Of a DNA stretch of 64,000 nt, positions 35,900-44,682 are shown in pieces. Source of the stretch: Paenibacillus piri (lineage in GTDB: Bacteria > Bacillota > Bacilli > Paenibacillales > NBRC-103111). Each line of letters opens with the position of its first letter. The first letter of the stretch is position 1. Location: assembly GCF_004354045.1 (NCBI RefSeq), contig NZ_SMRT01000017.1:120898-184897 (forward strand), in the 5' to 3' direction. A program made the position numbers and the translations under genes. The notes below the pieces were generated by a model. The model was not told the DNA's origin. It worked only from the letters and a program-made list of their open reading frames with translations, and did not search any database.

Positions 35900-36727
35900 C
35901 TAGCCTTTCACCGATCCGGCCACCGCACCATGAATCATATACTTTTGGACGAACAGCAGAAAGATGAACACCGGCATCATTGCCAAGGTCGCCGCCGCCG
36001 TCAAGCTGCCCCAATCCGTTGCGTATTGCTGCATAAACAACTGCAGGCCGACCGGGATGGTCATCAAATTCTCGCTTCTTAAAAATACACTCGCAATCAA
36101 ATATTCATTCCAGGAAAATAAAAAAGAAAAAATGGCAACCGCAGCGACCCCCGGACCCGAGATAGGGAGAACGATTTTAATAAAGCTTTTCAGCCGGCTG
36201 CAGCCGTCGATCCAGGCCGCCTCCTCGAGATCCTTCGGAATCGCGTCGAAAAAACCTTTATACATCCAAATCGCAAACGGCAGATGCACCGTAATATAGA
36301 GCAGTACCACCGAAAAATGCGAATCGATCAAATTCAATTTGCGGAACATAATGAACAGCGGAATCAGCACCAAAATAACGGGAAACATTTGCAGCATAAG
36401 CAGGGAACGCGAAAATCCGGAAATAAACCAGGAACGGTATCTGGAAATGGCATACCCGGCGAAAGCCGCAATCAATATGCTGAATCCGGTGCCGTAAAAC
36501 GAAACGATCCAGCTGTTTTTAAACTGCGTCCAAAACTGCGTCCGCGAATTCAAATACGCGTAATTTTCCAAGGTCAGCCTGGCCGGCCATATTTGCTTCG
36601 AGCTCAATATTTCGGTATTGCTTTTCAGGGAATTGATAATCATCGTCAAAATCGGCAAATTGACCAGCAGCACAATGATCAGCATCACGACAAACAATGC
36701 CCACCGTTTTACTTGTTTTATTCTCAT
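35900..36727 (-). CDS. Carbohydrate ABC transporter permease, MalG type
   Basis: A 275-residue permease with six membrane segments. The EAA loop is KDLEEAAWIDGCSRLKSFIK and it ends YMIHGAVAGSVKG. GGAGG lies seven bases before the ATG. It lies 16 bp after the MalF-type permease gene, with which it forms the channel. Confidence 0.93.
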   Translation of the reverse strand: MRIKQVKRWALFVVMLIIVLLVNLPILTMIINSLKSNTEILSSKQIWPARLTLENYAYLNSRTQFWTQFKNSWIVSFYGTGFSILIAAFAGYAISRYRSWFISGFSRSLLMLQMFPVILVLIPLFIMFRKLNLIDSHFSVVLLYITVHLPFAIWMYKGFFDAIPKDLEEAAWIDGCSRLKSFIKIVLPISGPGVAAVAIFSFLFSWNEYLIASVFLRSENLMTIPVGLQLFMQQYATDWGSLTAAATLAMMPVFIFLLFVQKYMIHGAVAGSVKG

Positions 36728-36743
36728 CGACCGTCCTCCGCCG

Positions 36744-37652
36744 TCACTCTTGCTCTTGTTTTTTTAACAGCAGTAAAGCCAGCGCCATCAGTATGACCAG
36801 ACTGACAATGGAGATGGCGGAACCGATTCCTACCGCGTTTTTGGAAAACGTATATTTGTAGGCCAAAATAATTAAATTTTCGGTCGCATTGGCAGGCCCT
36901 CCCTGCGTAAGCAGCCAGATCGTATCAAAATCGTTAAAGCACCAGATCGTCATCAAGATCCAGCAGACGACCGTTATCATTTTTAACTGGGGCAGCGTGA
37001 TGTACCAGAACGACTGCCATCTGCCGGCGCCGTCCATGTGGGCGGATTCATACAGCTCCTGATTGATCGTCTGCAGTCCGGCCAGCAGCGAAATCATCAT
37101 AAAAGGAAAGCTGCGCCACACCTTGATCATAATAACGGAAAAAATCGCCCAGCGCTCCGTTCCCAAAAACAGCACAGGCTCAAAGCCCATTCCCGTAATA
37201 ATCGTATTAAAAAGCCCGGTTTGATCTCCGATCAGCCACCGCCAGCCGACGATGGAAACGACGGACGGCAAAATCCACGGCACCAGCAGCGCGACTCTGA
37301 AAAATCCTCTGCCGATGATGTCCTTGTTCAGGATCAGCGCCAATCCGAGACCGACGGCATAGCTGCCGATCACGCTGAATACGGCGAACACCGAGCTAAA
37401 ATAGAGCGAGTGCCAAAAGTCGGGCATCGTCATCAGCTTCGCGTAATTGTCAAGCCCGATAAAGTCTCCCGCTTTCAGCAGCGAGCCGTTTTCCACGCTG
37501 TACATCAGACCCGTCAAAAACGGGTACACATTGATCATCATGATTAAAATGATGGACGGCAGCAAAAAATGATACGGCAGCCAGCTTATTGTTCGTTTGC
37601 GCAGCATATGTCCCGCTAGCTCCGGCCGCGAAGCTGCTGTTGGCTTTGCCAA
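36744..37652 (-). CDS. Carbohydrate ABC transporter permease, MalF type
   Basis: A 302-residue permease. The N-terminus is LPYHFLLPSIILIMMINVYPF. It has six hydrophobic segments and the EAA loop QELYESAHMDGAGRWQSF. It starts with TTG (37652) behind GGGGGGATAACAT. It follows the lipoprotein gene by 76 bp in the operon controlled from 39237-39287. Confidence 0.93.
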   Translation of the reverse strand: MAKPTAASRPELAGHMLRKRTISWLPYHFLLPSIILIMMINVYPFLTGLMYSVENGSLLKAGDFIGLDNYAKLMTMPDFWHSLYFSSVFAVFSVIGSYAVGLGLALILNKDIIGRGFFRVALLVPWILPSVVSIVGWRWLIGDQTGLFNTIITGMGFEPVLFLGTERWAIFSVIMIKVWRSFPFMMISLLAGLQTINQELYESAHMDGAGRWQSFWYITLPQLKMITVVCWILMTIWCFNDFDTIWLLTQGGPANATENLIILAYKYTFSKNAVGIGSAISIVSLVILMALALLLLKKQEQE

Positions 37653-37728
37653 ATGTTATCCCCCCTCATGTACCGGGACGGCAGAGCGGCTGTCGGCCGC
37701 TCCCCGATTCCGGTTTCCCGGTACGCTC

Positions 37729-39045
37729 TTACTTTTGCTTCATAATTTCTTTTATTTTCGTTTCCGCTTTTTTCATCGATTCGGTCGGATCTTTGCCCAT
37801 AATCAGCTCCTGGGTGAGCGTCTGCATCAAGCCTTCTCCTTCAATCTCATTCAACTCCGGGAACGAGGACGGATAGCGGGCCCCGGTTCCCGTACCGATC
37901 GGCACGTAATGGTCGAGAATAAATTTGACGTGTTCATCCTTTTGGAAATAATCGTTTTTGGCCACCGTTTTACGCGCAGGCAGCTGGTTGGAATGCCCTT
38001 CGGTCCAGAGCGGCGTGTTGTTCTCCAGCCACCAGGTCAAAAACTTCTTCGCTTCGGCCGGATGCTTGCTCTGCTTGTACACCATCATATTGTTCGCCCA
38101 GCGGATGGTCGCCGTTTCGCCGTGAGGTCCTTTTATCGGCGGAATAATGCCGATCTTGCTTTTCATCTCGGGCAAGGCGTCCTTGAAGCCGGGGTTGCGG
38201 ATGATCATCGCCGCATTGCCCTGCCCGAACGATTTGACCGCGTCGTCGCCTTTAAACCCTGCGCCGGCCGGATTGATGGAGCCGTCCTTGACCATGCTGG
38301 CGATAAATTTGATCGCTTCCACATTGCGCTCATTCATAAAATCGACCTTTTTATCCGCCGTAAACATACCGCCGCCGTTGTTGAGCATAAGAGCGAATAA
38401 ATAATGGGTTCCGCCTGTATCCGACGGCATAACCATGCCGTATTTGCCGCTGCCGGACAGTTTTTTGGCCGCCTCTCTCAGCTCGTCCCAAGTTTTGGGC
38501 ACCGCAACGCCGGCTTTCTCGAACGTTTCCTTGTTGTAAAACGGAACGCGGATATCGAGCGCCCAAGGCATGGATACATAATGATTATCGTATTTCAGCG
38601 ATTCCACCGTACCTTCATAGAAATCGTCCAGCTTTCCGGCCTTTTTCATCTCGTCAACCACATCGTCAACCGGTAAAATAGCGCCCATTTGATAAAACTG
38701 AAACGCCTGATAACCCGCCCCCGTGCTTACGTCCGGTGCGGTTCCGGATGCAATCGCCGTCGTAAAGGTCTGATACCAGTTGTCCCATGGCGTAGATTGA
38801 TAAGATACTTTAATGCCCGGATTTTCCTCGTTAAACTTGGCGACCAATTTTTTGGCCACCTCTATGTATTCGGGCGGACCCCATACCATATCCCAAAACT
38901 TGAGTTCCACCGTTCCCTTCGCTTTCGCATCCTGGGCCGGGCTGTCCTTCGCCGTATTTGGAGCCGCAGGCTCCGATGTGCAGCCGGCCGAAGCCGTAAC
39001 CGCAATGGCTGTCACGATGGCGGTCAGTATTGTCGTTTTACGCAT
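37729..39045 (-). CDS. Extracellular solute-binding lipoprotein (group 1)
   Basis: A 438-residue binding protein from the ATG at 39045 (MRKTTILTAI), chosen for GGAGG seven bases upstream. The signal peptide ends in TASAGCTSEP. The body has LKFWDMVWGPPEYIEVAKK, DVSTGAGYQAFQFYQMG and FLTWWLENNTPLW, as in maltose-type binding proteins. It is the first gene of the operon with the two permeases and a Gfo/Idh enzyme. Expression should be governed by the promoter and operators at 39067-39287. Confidence 0.93.
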   Translation of the reverse strand: MRKTTILTAIVTAIAVTASAGCTSEPAAPNTAKDSPAQDAKAKGTVELKFWDMVWGPPEYIEVAKKLVAKFNEENPGIKVSYQSTPWDNWYQTFTTAIASGTAPDVSTGAGYQAFQFYQMGAILPVDDVVDEMKKAGKLDDFYEGTVESLKYDNHYVSMPWALDIRVPFYNKETFEKAGVAVPKTWDELREAAKKLSGSGKYGMVMPSDTGGTHYLFALMLNNGGGMFTADKKVDFMNERNVEAIKFIASMVKDGSINPAGAGFKGDDAVKSFGQGNAAMIIRNPGFKDALPEMKSKIGIIPPIKGPHGETATIRWANNMMVYKQSKHPAEAKKFLTWWLENNTPLWTEGHSNQLPARKTVAKNDYFQKDEHVKFILDHYVPIGTGTGARYPSSFPELNEIEGEGLMQTLTQELIMGKDPTESMKKAETKIKEIMKQK

Positions 39046-39066
39046 AGTCTTGCCTCCCTCAATTAG

Positions 39067-39107
39067 TAAGAACGTTTTCAAAATTGAATGTAATTAAAAC
39101 GCTTACA
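39067..39107 (-). promoter_or_regulatory. Two additional LacI/CcpA-type operator-like sites in the leader
   Basis: TAAGAACGTTTTCA (39067-39080) and TTAAAACGCTTACA (39094-39107), read on the plus strand, each match 12 of 14 bases of the operator TAAAAACGTTTACA at 39237-39252. Both also fit the catabolite-responsive element consensus with one mismatch. They lie between the transcription start and the lipoprotein start codon and could act as roadblocks. Confidence 0.5.
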
Positions 39108-39236
39108 TACTAACAAAAACTTTTGAGTTTTCAGACGTACCAACGAATTCCTTTGAAAAGGTTCCACTATCGCCCCCTTATTTATACTTTTCTGCTTACA
39201 GAAAACAAATTAGGCCCCGATTTGCTGACTGCATTT

Positions 39237-39287
39237 TGTAAAAACGTTTACACTTCACATCATATATTCAACCTTGGGGCATGTCAA
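39237..39287 (-). promoter_or_regulatory. Promoter and operator of the 39045-34768 operon
   Basis: Minus strand TTGACA (39287-39282), a 17-bp spacer and TATGAT (39264-39259). Six bp further downstream is TGTAAACGTTTTTACA (39252-39237), which covers the start site. The same 14-mer TGTAAACGTTTTTA occurs in the leader of the adjacent lacI gene (40505-40518). The remainder of 39046-39460 is leader, this promoter, and the lacI terminator. Confidence 0.8.
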
Positions 39288-39399
39288 TCCTTATTTTGGA
39301 TGAAAATGACATGTGATTAAAACTTTAGGGCGAAGCCAAAAGACCCCACGTCAGTGCGCGGGGAGGGATGCCAGTCCCATATCATCGGCGCAGCCATGC

Positions 39400-39426
39400 A
39401 AAAAAACCTCCGCATTAGCGCAGGTT
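39400..39426 (-). terminator. Terminator after the LacI gene at 39461
   Basis: Minus strand arms 39426-39418 and 39413-39405 form a 9-bp stem with one mismatch and a 4-nt loop. They are followed by seven T residues. Confidence 0.85.
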
Positions 39427-39460
39427 TAGGTTGGGTACCGAGACTGAAAACCGTTACAGG

Positions 39461-40477
39461 TTAGACAGGACCGCTGCTTTCACGGACAACCAACTGGTTC
39501 TGGTAGACGATTTTTTTCGGCACATGGTTTTCATCGCCGTTTTGAATCAGCTCGAGCACCATGTCGACCGCAGCATTCCCCAGCTCGCGGATCGGCTGGC
39601 GCACTGTCGTCAAAGACGGCTTGTACAGCGCAGCGGTCGTAATATCGTCGAATCCGACGACGGATATATGTCCCGGCACCTGGATGTGACGATCCTCCAT
39701 CGCTCTGATGGCGCCGATGGCAATAAGATCGTTCCCGCAAAAAACGGCCGTGTACGTTTTCTGCGAGTCGAGCAATGACGACATGGATTGGTATCCGAAC
39801 TGGCTGAATTGCACCATATCGTCTCCCCCTCTGAATATGAGCCCTTCGTTCGGCGCTATGCCATGTGTCATCAGGGCGTTGCGGTAGCCGAGCTCGCGCT
39901 CATGGGAAACCGTCGGACCTCCGATATAAGCGATATGGCGGTGGCCGAGCCGGATTAAGTGCTCGACGGCATCCGTCGCCCCCTGCAGATTGTCCCCGAT
40001 CACGCTGTTGATACCCGGTATCGACGGGCTGATCGACACAACGTGAAGCGAATGCGAAAGCTCCAGCAGCGCGTCGTTGTTGTGGGCTCCTTCAAAAAGC
40101 GACGAGGAGCCGAAAATGATACCGTCGACTCTCCTTACAGTGAAGCTCTGTATGATCGCCTGTTCTTTTTCGACATTTTTATTGTTGGAGCAAATGATAA
40201 GCGAGTAACCGTATTCCCATAGTTTATCCTGGATCACCTCGGCCAAAAGCCCCCAATATTCGTTTGACAAATTCGGGACAATGAGCCCGACCGTTCTGGT
40301 TTCCTTCATGATCATCGAACGCGCCGTATGATCGGGCTGGAAATTCAATTTTCGGATCGCTTCCTCTACTTTGAGCCGGGTCGTCTTTTTTACCCGGTCT
40401 TTATCGTTCAACACTCGCGACACCGTGGCAATGGACACGCCGGCCTGCAGCGCCACGTCTTTTATCGTAATTTTCAT
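39461..40477 (-). CDS. LacI family transcriptional regulator
   Basis: A 338-residue repressor. The HTH is ITIKDVALQAGVSIATVSRV and the hinge helix region is NFQPDHTARSMI. The effector core contains VDGIIFGSSSLFEG, HIAYIGGPTVSHERELGYRN and VVGFDDITTAALYKP. It is upstream of, and separated by a terminator from, the ABC operon at 39045. Operators of the same sequence lie at its own leader and at the operon promoter, so autoregulation and control of the operon are likely. The start is set by GGGGACTTTCG before the ATG. Confidence 0.93.
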   Translation of the reverse strand: MKITIKDVALQAGVSIATVSRVLNDKDRVKKTTRLKVEEAIRKLNFQPDHTARSMIMKETRTVGLIVPNLSNEYWGLLAEVIQDKLWEYGYSLIICSNNKNVEKEQAIIQSFTVRRVDGIIFGSSSLFEGAHNNDALLELSHSLHVVSISPSIPGINSVIGDNLQGATDAVEHLIRLGHRHIAYIGGPTVSHERELGYRNALMTHGIAPNEGLIFRGGDDMVQFSQFGYQSMSSLLDSQKTYTAVFCGNDLIAIGAIRAMEDRHIQVPGHISVVGFDDITTAALYKPSLTTVRQPIRELGNAAVDMVLELIQNGDENHVPKKIVYQNQLVVRESSGPV

Positions 40478-40504
40478 CGAAAGTCCCCATATACGGAAGT
40501 TTTA

Positions 40505-40565
40505 TGTAAACGTTTTTATGTTTTTTACACCTCCTATGTTAGCCCAGGCCGCTTTTATTTGTCAA
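40505..40565 (-). promoter_or_regulatory. lacI promoter with downstream operator
   Basis: Minus strand TTGACA (40565-40560), an 18-bp spacer and TAACAT (40541-40536). The plus-strand sequence TGTAAACGTTTTTA (40505-40518) lies in the leader. It is identical to 14 bases of the operator at 39237-39252. Confidence 0.7.
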
Positions 40566-40649
40566 TGCCGGGGGCTGACAGACGCCGCCGCATAGCCGCA
40601 GAGGCGCCGCATGGAGCCGGCGTTAGCTATCGGAATGGGACATAACCGA

Positions 40650-40979
40650 TTAGCCGACCGGTTCGAGATAGCTTACTTTTTTGCCGGCACGGTGCGCGTA
40701 CTCAATTTCTTTTCTCGTGCTTTCTCCGATATATCCGTTTACATTGATAACCAGGATTTCATCTGACAGATCGATTTTATGGAAGTGCAGCCAACCGAAA
40801 AGCTTGACCTGCTCCTCGGTTACTTTCACATGATCGCTTTGTTCGAAAAATCCGAGACTAAGGACGATCTTCCCCTGTAATGTCAAATTCGCTTCCGCTT
40901 CTTTGAATTGCTGTTTAAATTTTGTCGAACCGCAAAGGGTCACGATCCCCGGTTTCGTATTTTGCATAATCGGTTCCAT
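40650..40979 (-). CDS. Nucleoside 2-deoxyribosyltransferase-like small protein
   Basis: A 109-residue soluble protein. Its start, GIVTLCGSTKFKQQFKEAE, and end, GYIGESTRKEIEYAHRAGKK, match the small Rossmann-like fold of nucleoside 2-deoxyribosyltransferase-type proteins often found in phages and bacilli. The middle has DEILVINVNGYIG. GGGGAG lies seven bases before the ATG. It is a single gene without obvious link to the sugar operons. A minus-strand TATAAT (41020-41015) directly adjoins the repeat at 41021-41079 and may be its -10 box. Confidence 0.7.
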   Translation of the reverse strand: MEPIMQNTKPGIVTLCGSTKFKQQFKEAEANLTLQGKIVLSLGFFEQSDHVKVTEEQVKLFGWLHFHKIDLSDEILVINVNGYIGESTRKEIEYAHRAGKKVSYLEPVG

Positions 40980-41020
40980 TAAAGAACTCCCCTTTTTTTA
41001 ATTTGCTGTGATCATTATAA

Positions 41021-41079
41021 CACAAGGATAAACGGCCTCGCCGTCCCTAACGGACGAGCGCGTTTATCAAGATTGTGCG
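41021..41079. repeat. Dispersed hairpin repeat R2 (TAWACGGC family)
   Basis: Outer arms GATAAACG and CGTTTATC pair perfectly, with an inner CGTCC/GGACG stem and flanking CACAA/TTGTG. It is related to the copies at 24963-25021 and 51464-51533. Confidence 0.75.
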
Positions 41080-41117
41080 AAGCAAAGTATAGAATCTTAA
41101 ACTTTCTATTCAAACAC

Positions 41118-41300
41118 AAAAAACGCCTTGCGGCGTCCTTGGTGTACGATTATTTACGTTTGAACGTTGGGAGGGATGGATGTGGGATACAGCCGTTGTT
41201 GAAGTCGTGTTCTTTCGATTAGACTGGGGCCGGGGGAACACGACTTCAAAGACGGCCCGTAAACTCTCCCCCATCTATGTCCTCTTACTCTGTTCTACTC
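41118..41300 (-). ncRNA. Structured 3' element, copy A, ending in a terminator
   Basis: On the minus strand it starts about 16 nt after the fucosidase stop codon. A long rod has a perfect 14-bp inner stem (41199-41212 with 41236-41249), a 2-by-2 internal loop, a 4-bp helix (41193-41196 with 41252-41255) and an outer helix. It ends in a GCAA-loop terminator (41118-41136, stem ACGCC/GGCGT plus T run). It is about 90% identical to copy B. It is either a large 3'-UTR RNA structure or a dispersed element; I do not recognise a named family. Confidence 0.6.
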
Positions 41301-41315
41301 TTGTTCTCCTGCTGT

Positions 41316-42584
41316 TTATTCACATACCGACTCGTCAAATTCGAGCTTCAGCACCATGACCGCGTCGGTCAGCTCGTTAACCGGCAAATTGCGGATGCGC
41401 AAATACGGCCGCTCCCGCCACGCCCATGGAATCAAGTCGACGCTCGCCGTCAGCTCCCTGCCGTCGTTCAGTAGGGTCGCTCTGCGCGGAACGACATTCA
41501 ACGGCTTGAGCACGATCGAATTGCTCTGCGTATCATTGTAAAGATGGATATAGATCGTATTTCCCCGACGCGTGGCCAATACTTCATCGCGAACCATCCG
41601 GCGTGCCGAGCCTTCCATCGTAATTTCGTCCCGGAAAATCATATCGGATGCAGGGACGGCATCGCCGAACGACTCTTTCACGCTATGGTACCATTCGCCG
41701 ATTTTTTTCAAGGCGTCCACATTTTCCTCAGGGATCGTCCCGTCGGGCTTCGGCCCCACATTGAGCAAATAGTTGCCGCCCATCGCCATTATTTTATCGA
41801 TGCTTTGCATAATGAATTTATTGCTGTAATAGTCTTCATCCGCTTTATAGCCCCAGCTTTCGCGACCCAGCGCCTGACACGCTTCCGTCGGCTTGCCGAA
41901 CGAGCCTCCTTCAGGAACATGGCGTTCCGGCGTGTTATAATCGCCCTTGCCGGGACCACGGTCGTTGATCAAAATTCCCGGCTGCAACTCGCGGATCATT
42001 GCGTTCAAGCTAGGGTCCTCATGCTCGGCCACATTAACGTCCCAAAATATTTGATAAAGCGGACCGTAATTCGTGCACAGCTCCCTGATCTGGCGGCGGA
42101 CGAATTCGTAATATTTATGAATATCAGGCTCGTCGCCTGTGCGCGGACCGAACATTTCATGATGCCGTCCCTGGTTCGGATAGTTCGGATGATGCCAGTC
42201 CGGGCATGAATAATACAGGCTGAGCGGGAAATTTCTGCGATGGCAAGCTTCGGCCAGCATGCCCAATATGTCTTTGCCGTAGGCGGAATTCATCACGTTG
42301 TAATCGGTATGCTTCGTGTCCCACATGCAAAAGCCGTCATGATGCTTCGTCGTGAAGCAAATATATTCCATCCCTGCCTGCTCCGCCATATCGAGCCACG
42401 CATCCGGATCGAATCGCTCCGGATTGAATTGGTGAATCAACTGCTCGTAATCTTTGCGCTTCATATGACCGCGCCATAATATTTGTTCGTGCCAGGCAGG
42501 TATCGCATACAGACCCCAATGGACGAACAGGCCGAATCTGCGTTCAAAAAATATATCCCTTGCGTCTTGAAATCTTGGAATCAT
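41316..42584 (-). CDS. Alpha-L-fucosidase, GH29 family
   Basis: A 422-residue TIM-barrel glycosidase without a signal peptide, so cytoplasmic. Family motifs are FGLFVHWGLYAIP, YICFTTKHHDGFCMW and GGNYLLNVGPKPDGTIP. The nucleophile is expected at D182 (YQIFWDVN), where many GH29 enzymes have WFDG, so this is a divergent member. A C-terminal beta domain of about 90 residues follows. AGGAGG lies before the ATG, 23 bp after the stop of the second fucosidase. It probably removes alpha-linked fucose from imported oligosaccharides. Copy A of the structured element follows directly. Confidence 0.88.
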   Translation of the reverse strand: MIPRFQDARDIFFERRFGLFVHWGLYAIPAWHEQILWRGHMKRKDYEQLIHQFNPERFDPDAWLDMAEQAGMEYICFTTKHHDGFCMWDTKHTDYNVMNSAYGKDILGMLAEACHRRNFPLSLYYSCPDWHHPNYPNQGRHHEMFGPRTGDEPDIHKYYEFVRRQIRELCTNYGPLYQIFWDVNVAEHEDPSLNAMIRELQPGILINDRGPGKGDYNTPERHVPEGGSFGKPTEACQALGRESWGYKADEDYYSNKFIMQSIDKIMAMGGNYLLNVGPKPDGTIPEENVDALKKIGEWYHSVKESFGDAVPASDMIFRDEITMEGSARRMVRDEVLATRRGNTIYIHLYNDTQSNSIVLKPLNVVPRRATLLNDGRELTASVDLIPWAWRERPYLRIRNLPVNELTDAVMVLKLEFDESVCE

Positions 42585-42607
42585 CGAAAAATCCTCCTGA
42601 CAGCCGT

Positions 42608-44356
42608 TTATTGTGGGATGAATTGGACGGAAATAAGCTTCAAGCCCAGTCCTTTATCGGTGTTCAGCTTGACCGGGTCGATCGTAAGCTTGTGCTCACC
42701 CTGTGCCAGCTGCAAAGTGCCGCATTTCGAACGGATCCGGTTAAAATAGAGTGACCGCGAGTTGACAATCCGCTCCTGCTCTTCCACTACGCAGGACAGC
42801 TTCTGCCCGTCCGCTTCGATAACCAGCTCGTGACCGCCTTCCCATTGACCGATCTGTTCCCCGATGGCGCTTCTTGCCTTCTCGGCCATACTGATGATTT
42901 CAACGTTGAAGCGGCCCGGCGCTGCAACCTTGAATTCCCAGCTTAACGAGTCGCCGGCGTTGAGCCAGTTCGTTATCGTCCCCGATTTCGACAATGCGAT
43001 CCCCGGGGAGCTCGTATTATGAATCGCGGCATGATGCGCCTCCAGTACAATTTGCCCGTCCGCGCGCTGCATCAGCGCATTATCGGCCGTGGCGTCGCCT
43101 TCAATCTCGAGCGCCAGCACGGACACGGCCGCATCCGGCGCTTCCGCCGGCAGCGTGATCTTCAGATCGTACGAACCCGATCCGGAATCGTACGATTGCT
43201 CGACCTGCAGCTTCCGCTCCGGCTCCGCAAGCAGGTAAGCCTGACGAACCCGATTGTTCAGACCGCGCAGCACAAACGGTTCTCCGGGCCATTCGAACAA
43301 GTGCGCGAACACTTTTCCCGGTTTGGTCGTTAGGGTGCCCCATGCGAATTCGGTCGCAAACGGGTTCGCGCCCGTACCGTAAACCGCTTCTCCGTTTACA
43401 TCCAGCCAGCGGCCTACCGCCTGAAGCACCTCGATGCTCGGCTGCGGGATGACGCCTTCGGCCGTCGGCCCCACATTCAGCAAATAGGTGCCGCCTTTGC
43501 CGATGATGTCCGCCAGCAGCTTCGTAATAAGCTCCGGCGATTTCCAATGATGGTCGTTCGTCTTGAAGCCCCATGTATGATTCAAGGTGGCGCAGGTTTC
43601 CCAGTCGGCTTCAAGCGCAGTTGCCGGCGTTTCGTTGTCGCCCAGACAGACGTAATCGCCGAAGCCGTTGCCTACTCGCCCGTTCACGATGCAGTCCGGT
43701 TGAATGCTGCGCACAAAGTCGGCCAAATCACGGCTTTGCGCATCCGTCATTGTCAGCGGAGTATCGAACCAGATCAGACCGACAGGGCCGTACTGGGTCA
43801 GCAGCTCCTTTACCTGCGGCTTAACTTTCTCTTCCAGATAGGCGGCAAAGTTTTTCTCGTCGGCGTTCGGGAAATCCCAATCGTTGCCTACGGCGTCCTT
43901 CTCGTACCAGTCCTGTGTCTGCGAGTAATAAAAGCATAGCTTCAGTCCGGCCCTGGCGCATTCATCGGCCAATTCCTTCATCGGATCGCGACCGAACGGC
44001 GTCGCATCGACGATATTGTACGCCGACACCTTGGAGTGGTACATGCAAAAGCCGTCATGATGCTTGGCTGTAATGACGATATATTTCATTCCCGCTTGCC
44101 TGGCGGTTTCGACCCACTCGTGGGCGTCGAACTTGACCGGATCAAACCGGGAAGCCAGCTGCTCATATTCGGATACCGGGATTTGAGCCCGCTTCATAAT
44201 CCATTCGCCGATGCCCGGTATTTCCTTTCCCTTCCATTTGCCGGCCGGAATCGCATAAAGCCCCCAATGTATAAACATGCCGAATTTGGCTTCCCGCCAC
44301 CAAGACATTTTACCGGTACCGGAATTCGACCCGGCTTTTACCGTTTCGCTGCTCAT
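42608..44356 (-). CDS. Alpha-L-fucosidase, GH29 family, with C-terminal extension
   Basis: A 582-residue cytoplasmic enzyme. The catalytic barrel (residues about 17-345) has MFIHWGLYAIPAGKW, IVITAKHHDGFCMY and LLNVGPTAEGVIP, with the nucleophile D198 in GLIWFDTP. After a beta-sandwich, residues about 440-580 form an extra carbohydrate-binding-like domain (GDSLSWEFKVAAPGRFNVEI). The lack of a signal peptide suggests action on imported substrate. Operon order is this gene then 41316-42584. The two enzymes are distinct in length and active-site context and may act on different linkages. Confidence 0.9.
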   Translation of the reverse strand: MSSETVKAGSNSGTGKMSWWREAKFGMFIHWGLYAIPAGKWKGKEIPGIGEWIMKRAQIPVSEYEQLASRFDPVKFDAHEWVETARQAGMKYIVITAKHHDGFCMYHSKVSAYNIVDATPFGRDPMKELADECARAGLKLCFYYSQTQDWYEKDAVGNDWDFPNADEKNFAAYLEEKVKPQVKELLTQYGPVGLIWFDTPLTMTDAQSRDLADFVRSIQPDCIVNGRVGNGFGDYVCLGDNETPATALEADWETCATLNHTWGFKTNDHHWKSPELITKLLADIIGKGGTYLLNVGPTAEGVIPQPSIEVLQAVGRWLDVNGEAVYGTGANPFATEFAWGTLTTKPGKVFAHLFEWPGEPFVLRGLNNRVRQAYLLAEPERKLQVEQSYDSGSGSYDLKITLPAEAPDAAVSVLALEIEGDATADNALMQRADGQIVLEAHHAAIHNTSSPGIALSKSGTITNWLNAGDSLSWEFKVAAPGRFNVEIISMAEKARSAIGEQIGQWEGGHELVIEADGQKLSCVVEEQERIVNSRSLYFNRIRSKCGTLQLAQGEHKLTIDPVKLNTDKGLGLKLISVQFIPQ

Positions 44357-44473
44357 AACCTCATTGCCCCTTTCGTAATGAATGCCGTTATTCTTATGTT
44401 AAACAAACAGGCACGCGACTTGAATGTACAATCCATCTTCAAATTTGCACAATCCTAATCTGATTTCAGATAA

Positions 44474-44657
44474 GGAAAACGCCTTGCGGCGTCCTAGGTG
44501 TAGGATATACGTTTGAGCGTGGGGAGGGATGGATGTGGGGTTACAGCCGTTGTTGAAGTCGTGTTCCTTCGATTAGACTAGGCAGGGGGAACACGACTTC
44601 AAAGACGGCCCGTAAACTTTCCACCCCACATCCATGCCCTCTTACTGTTCTACTCTT
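44474..44657 (-). ncRNA. Structured 3' element, copy B, ending in a terminator
   Basis: It begins 26 nt after the stop of the remnant ORF at 44683. It has the most regular fold of the family: a near-perfect 17-bp outer helix (around 44524-44540 with 44625-44642), TTAC/GTAA, CCGT/ACGG, then a perfect 15-bp inner helix (44553-44567 with 44588-44602). It ends in the ACGCC-GCAA-GGCGT terminator (44479-44492). The promoter of the fucosidase pair must lie between here and 44356. Confidence 0.6.
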
Positions 44658-44682
44658 GTGTCTTCTGCTACCTCTTTTTTTA

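Noticed and set aside
39067..39107. Calling the leader sites definite CcpA cre sites
   Set aside because: They match the cre consensus with one mismatch but equally match the local LacI operator; sequence alone cannot separate the two.
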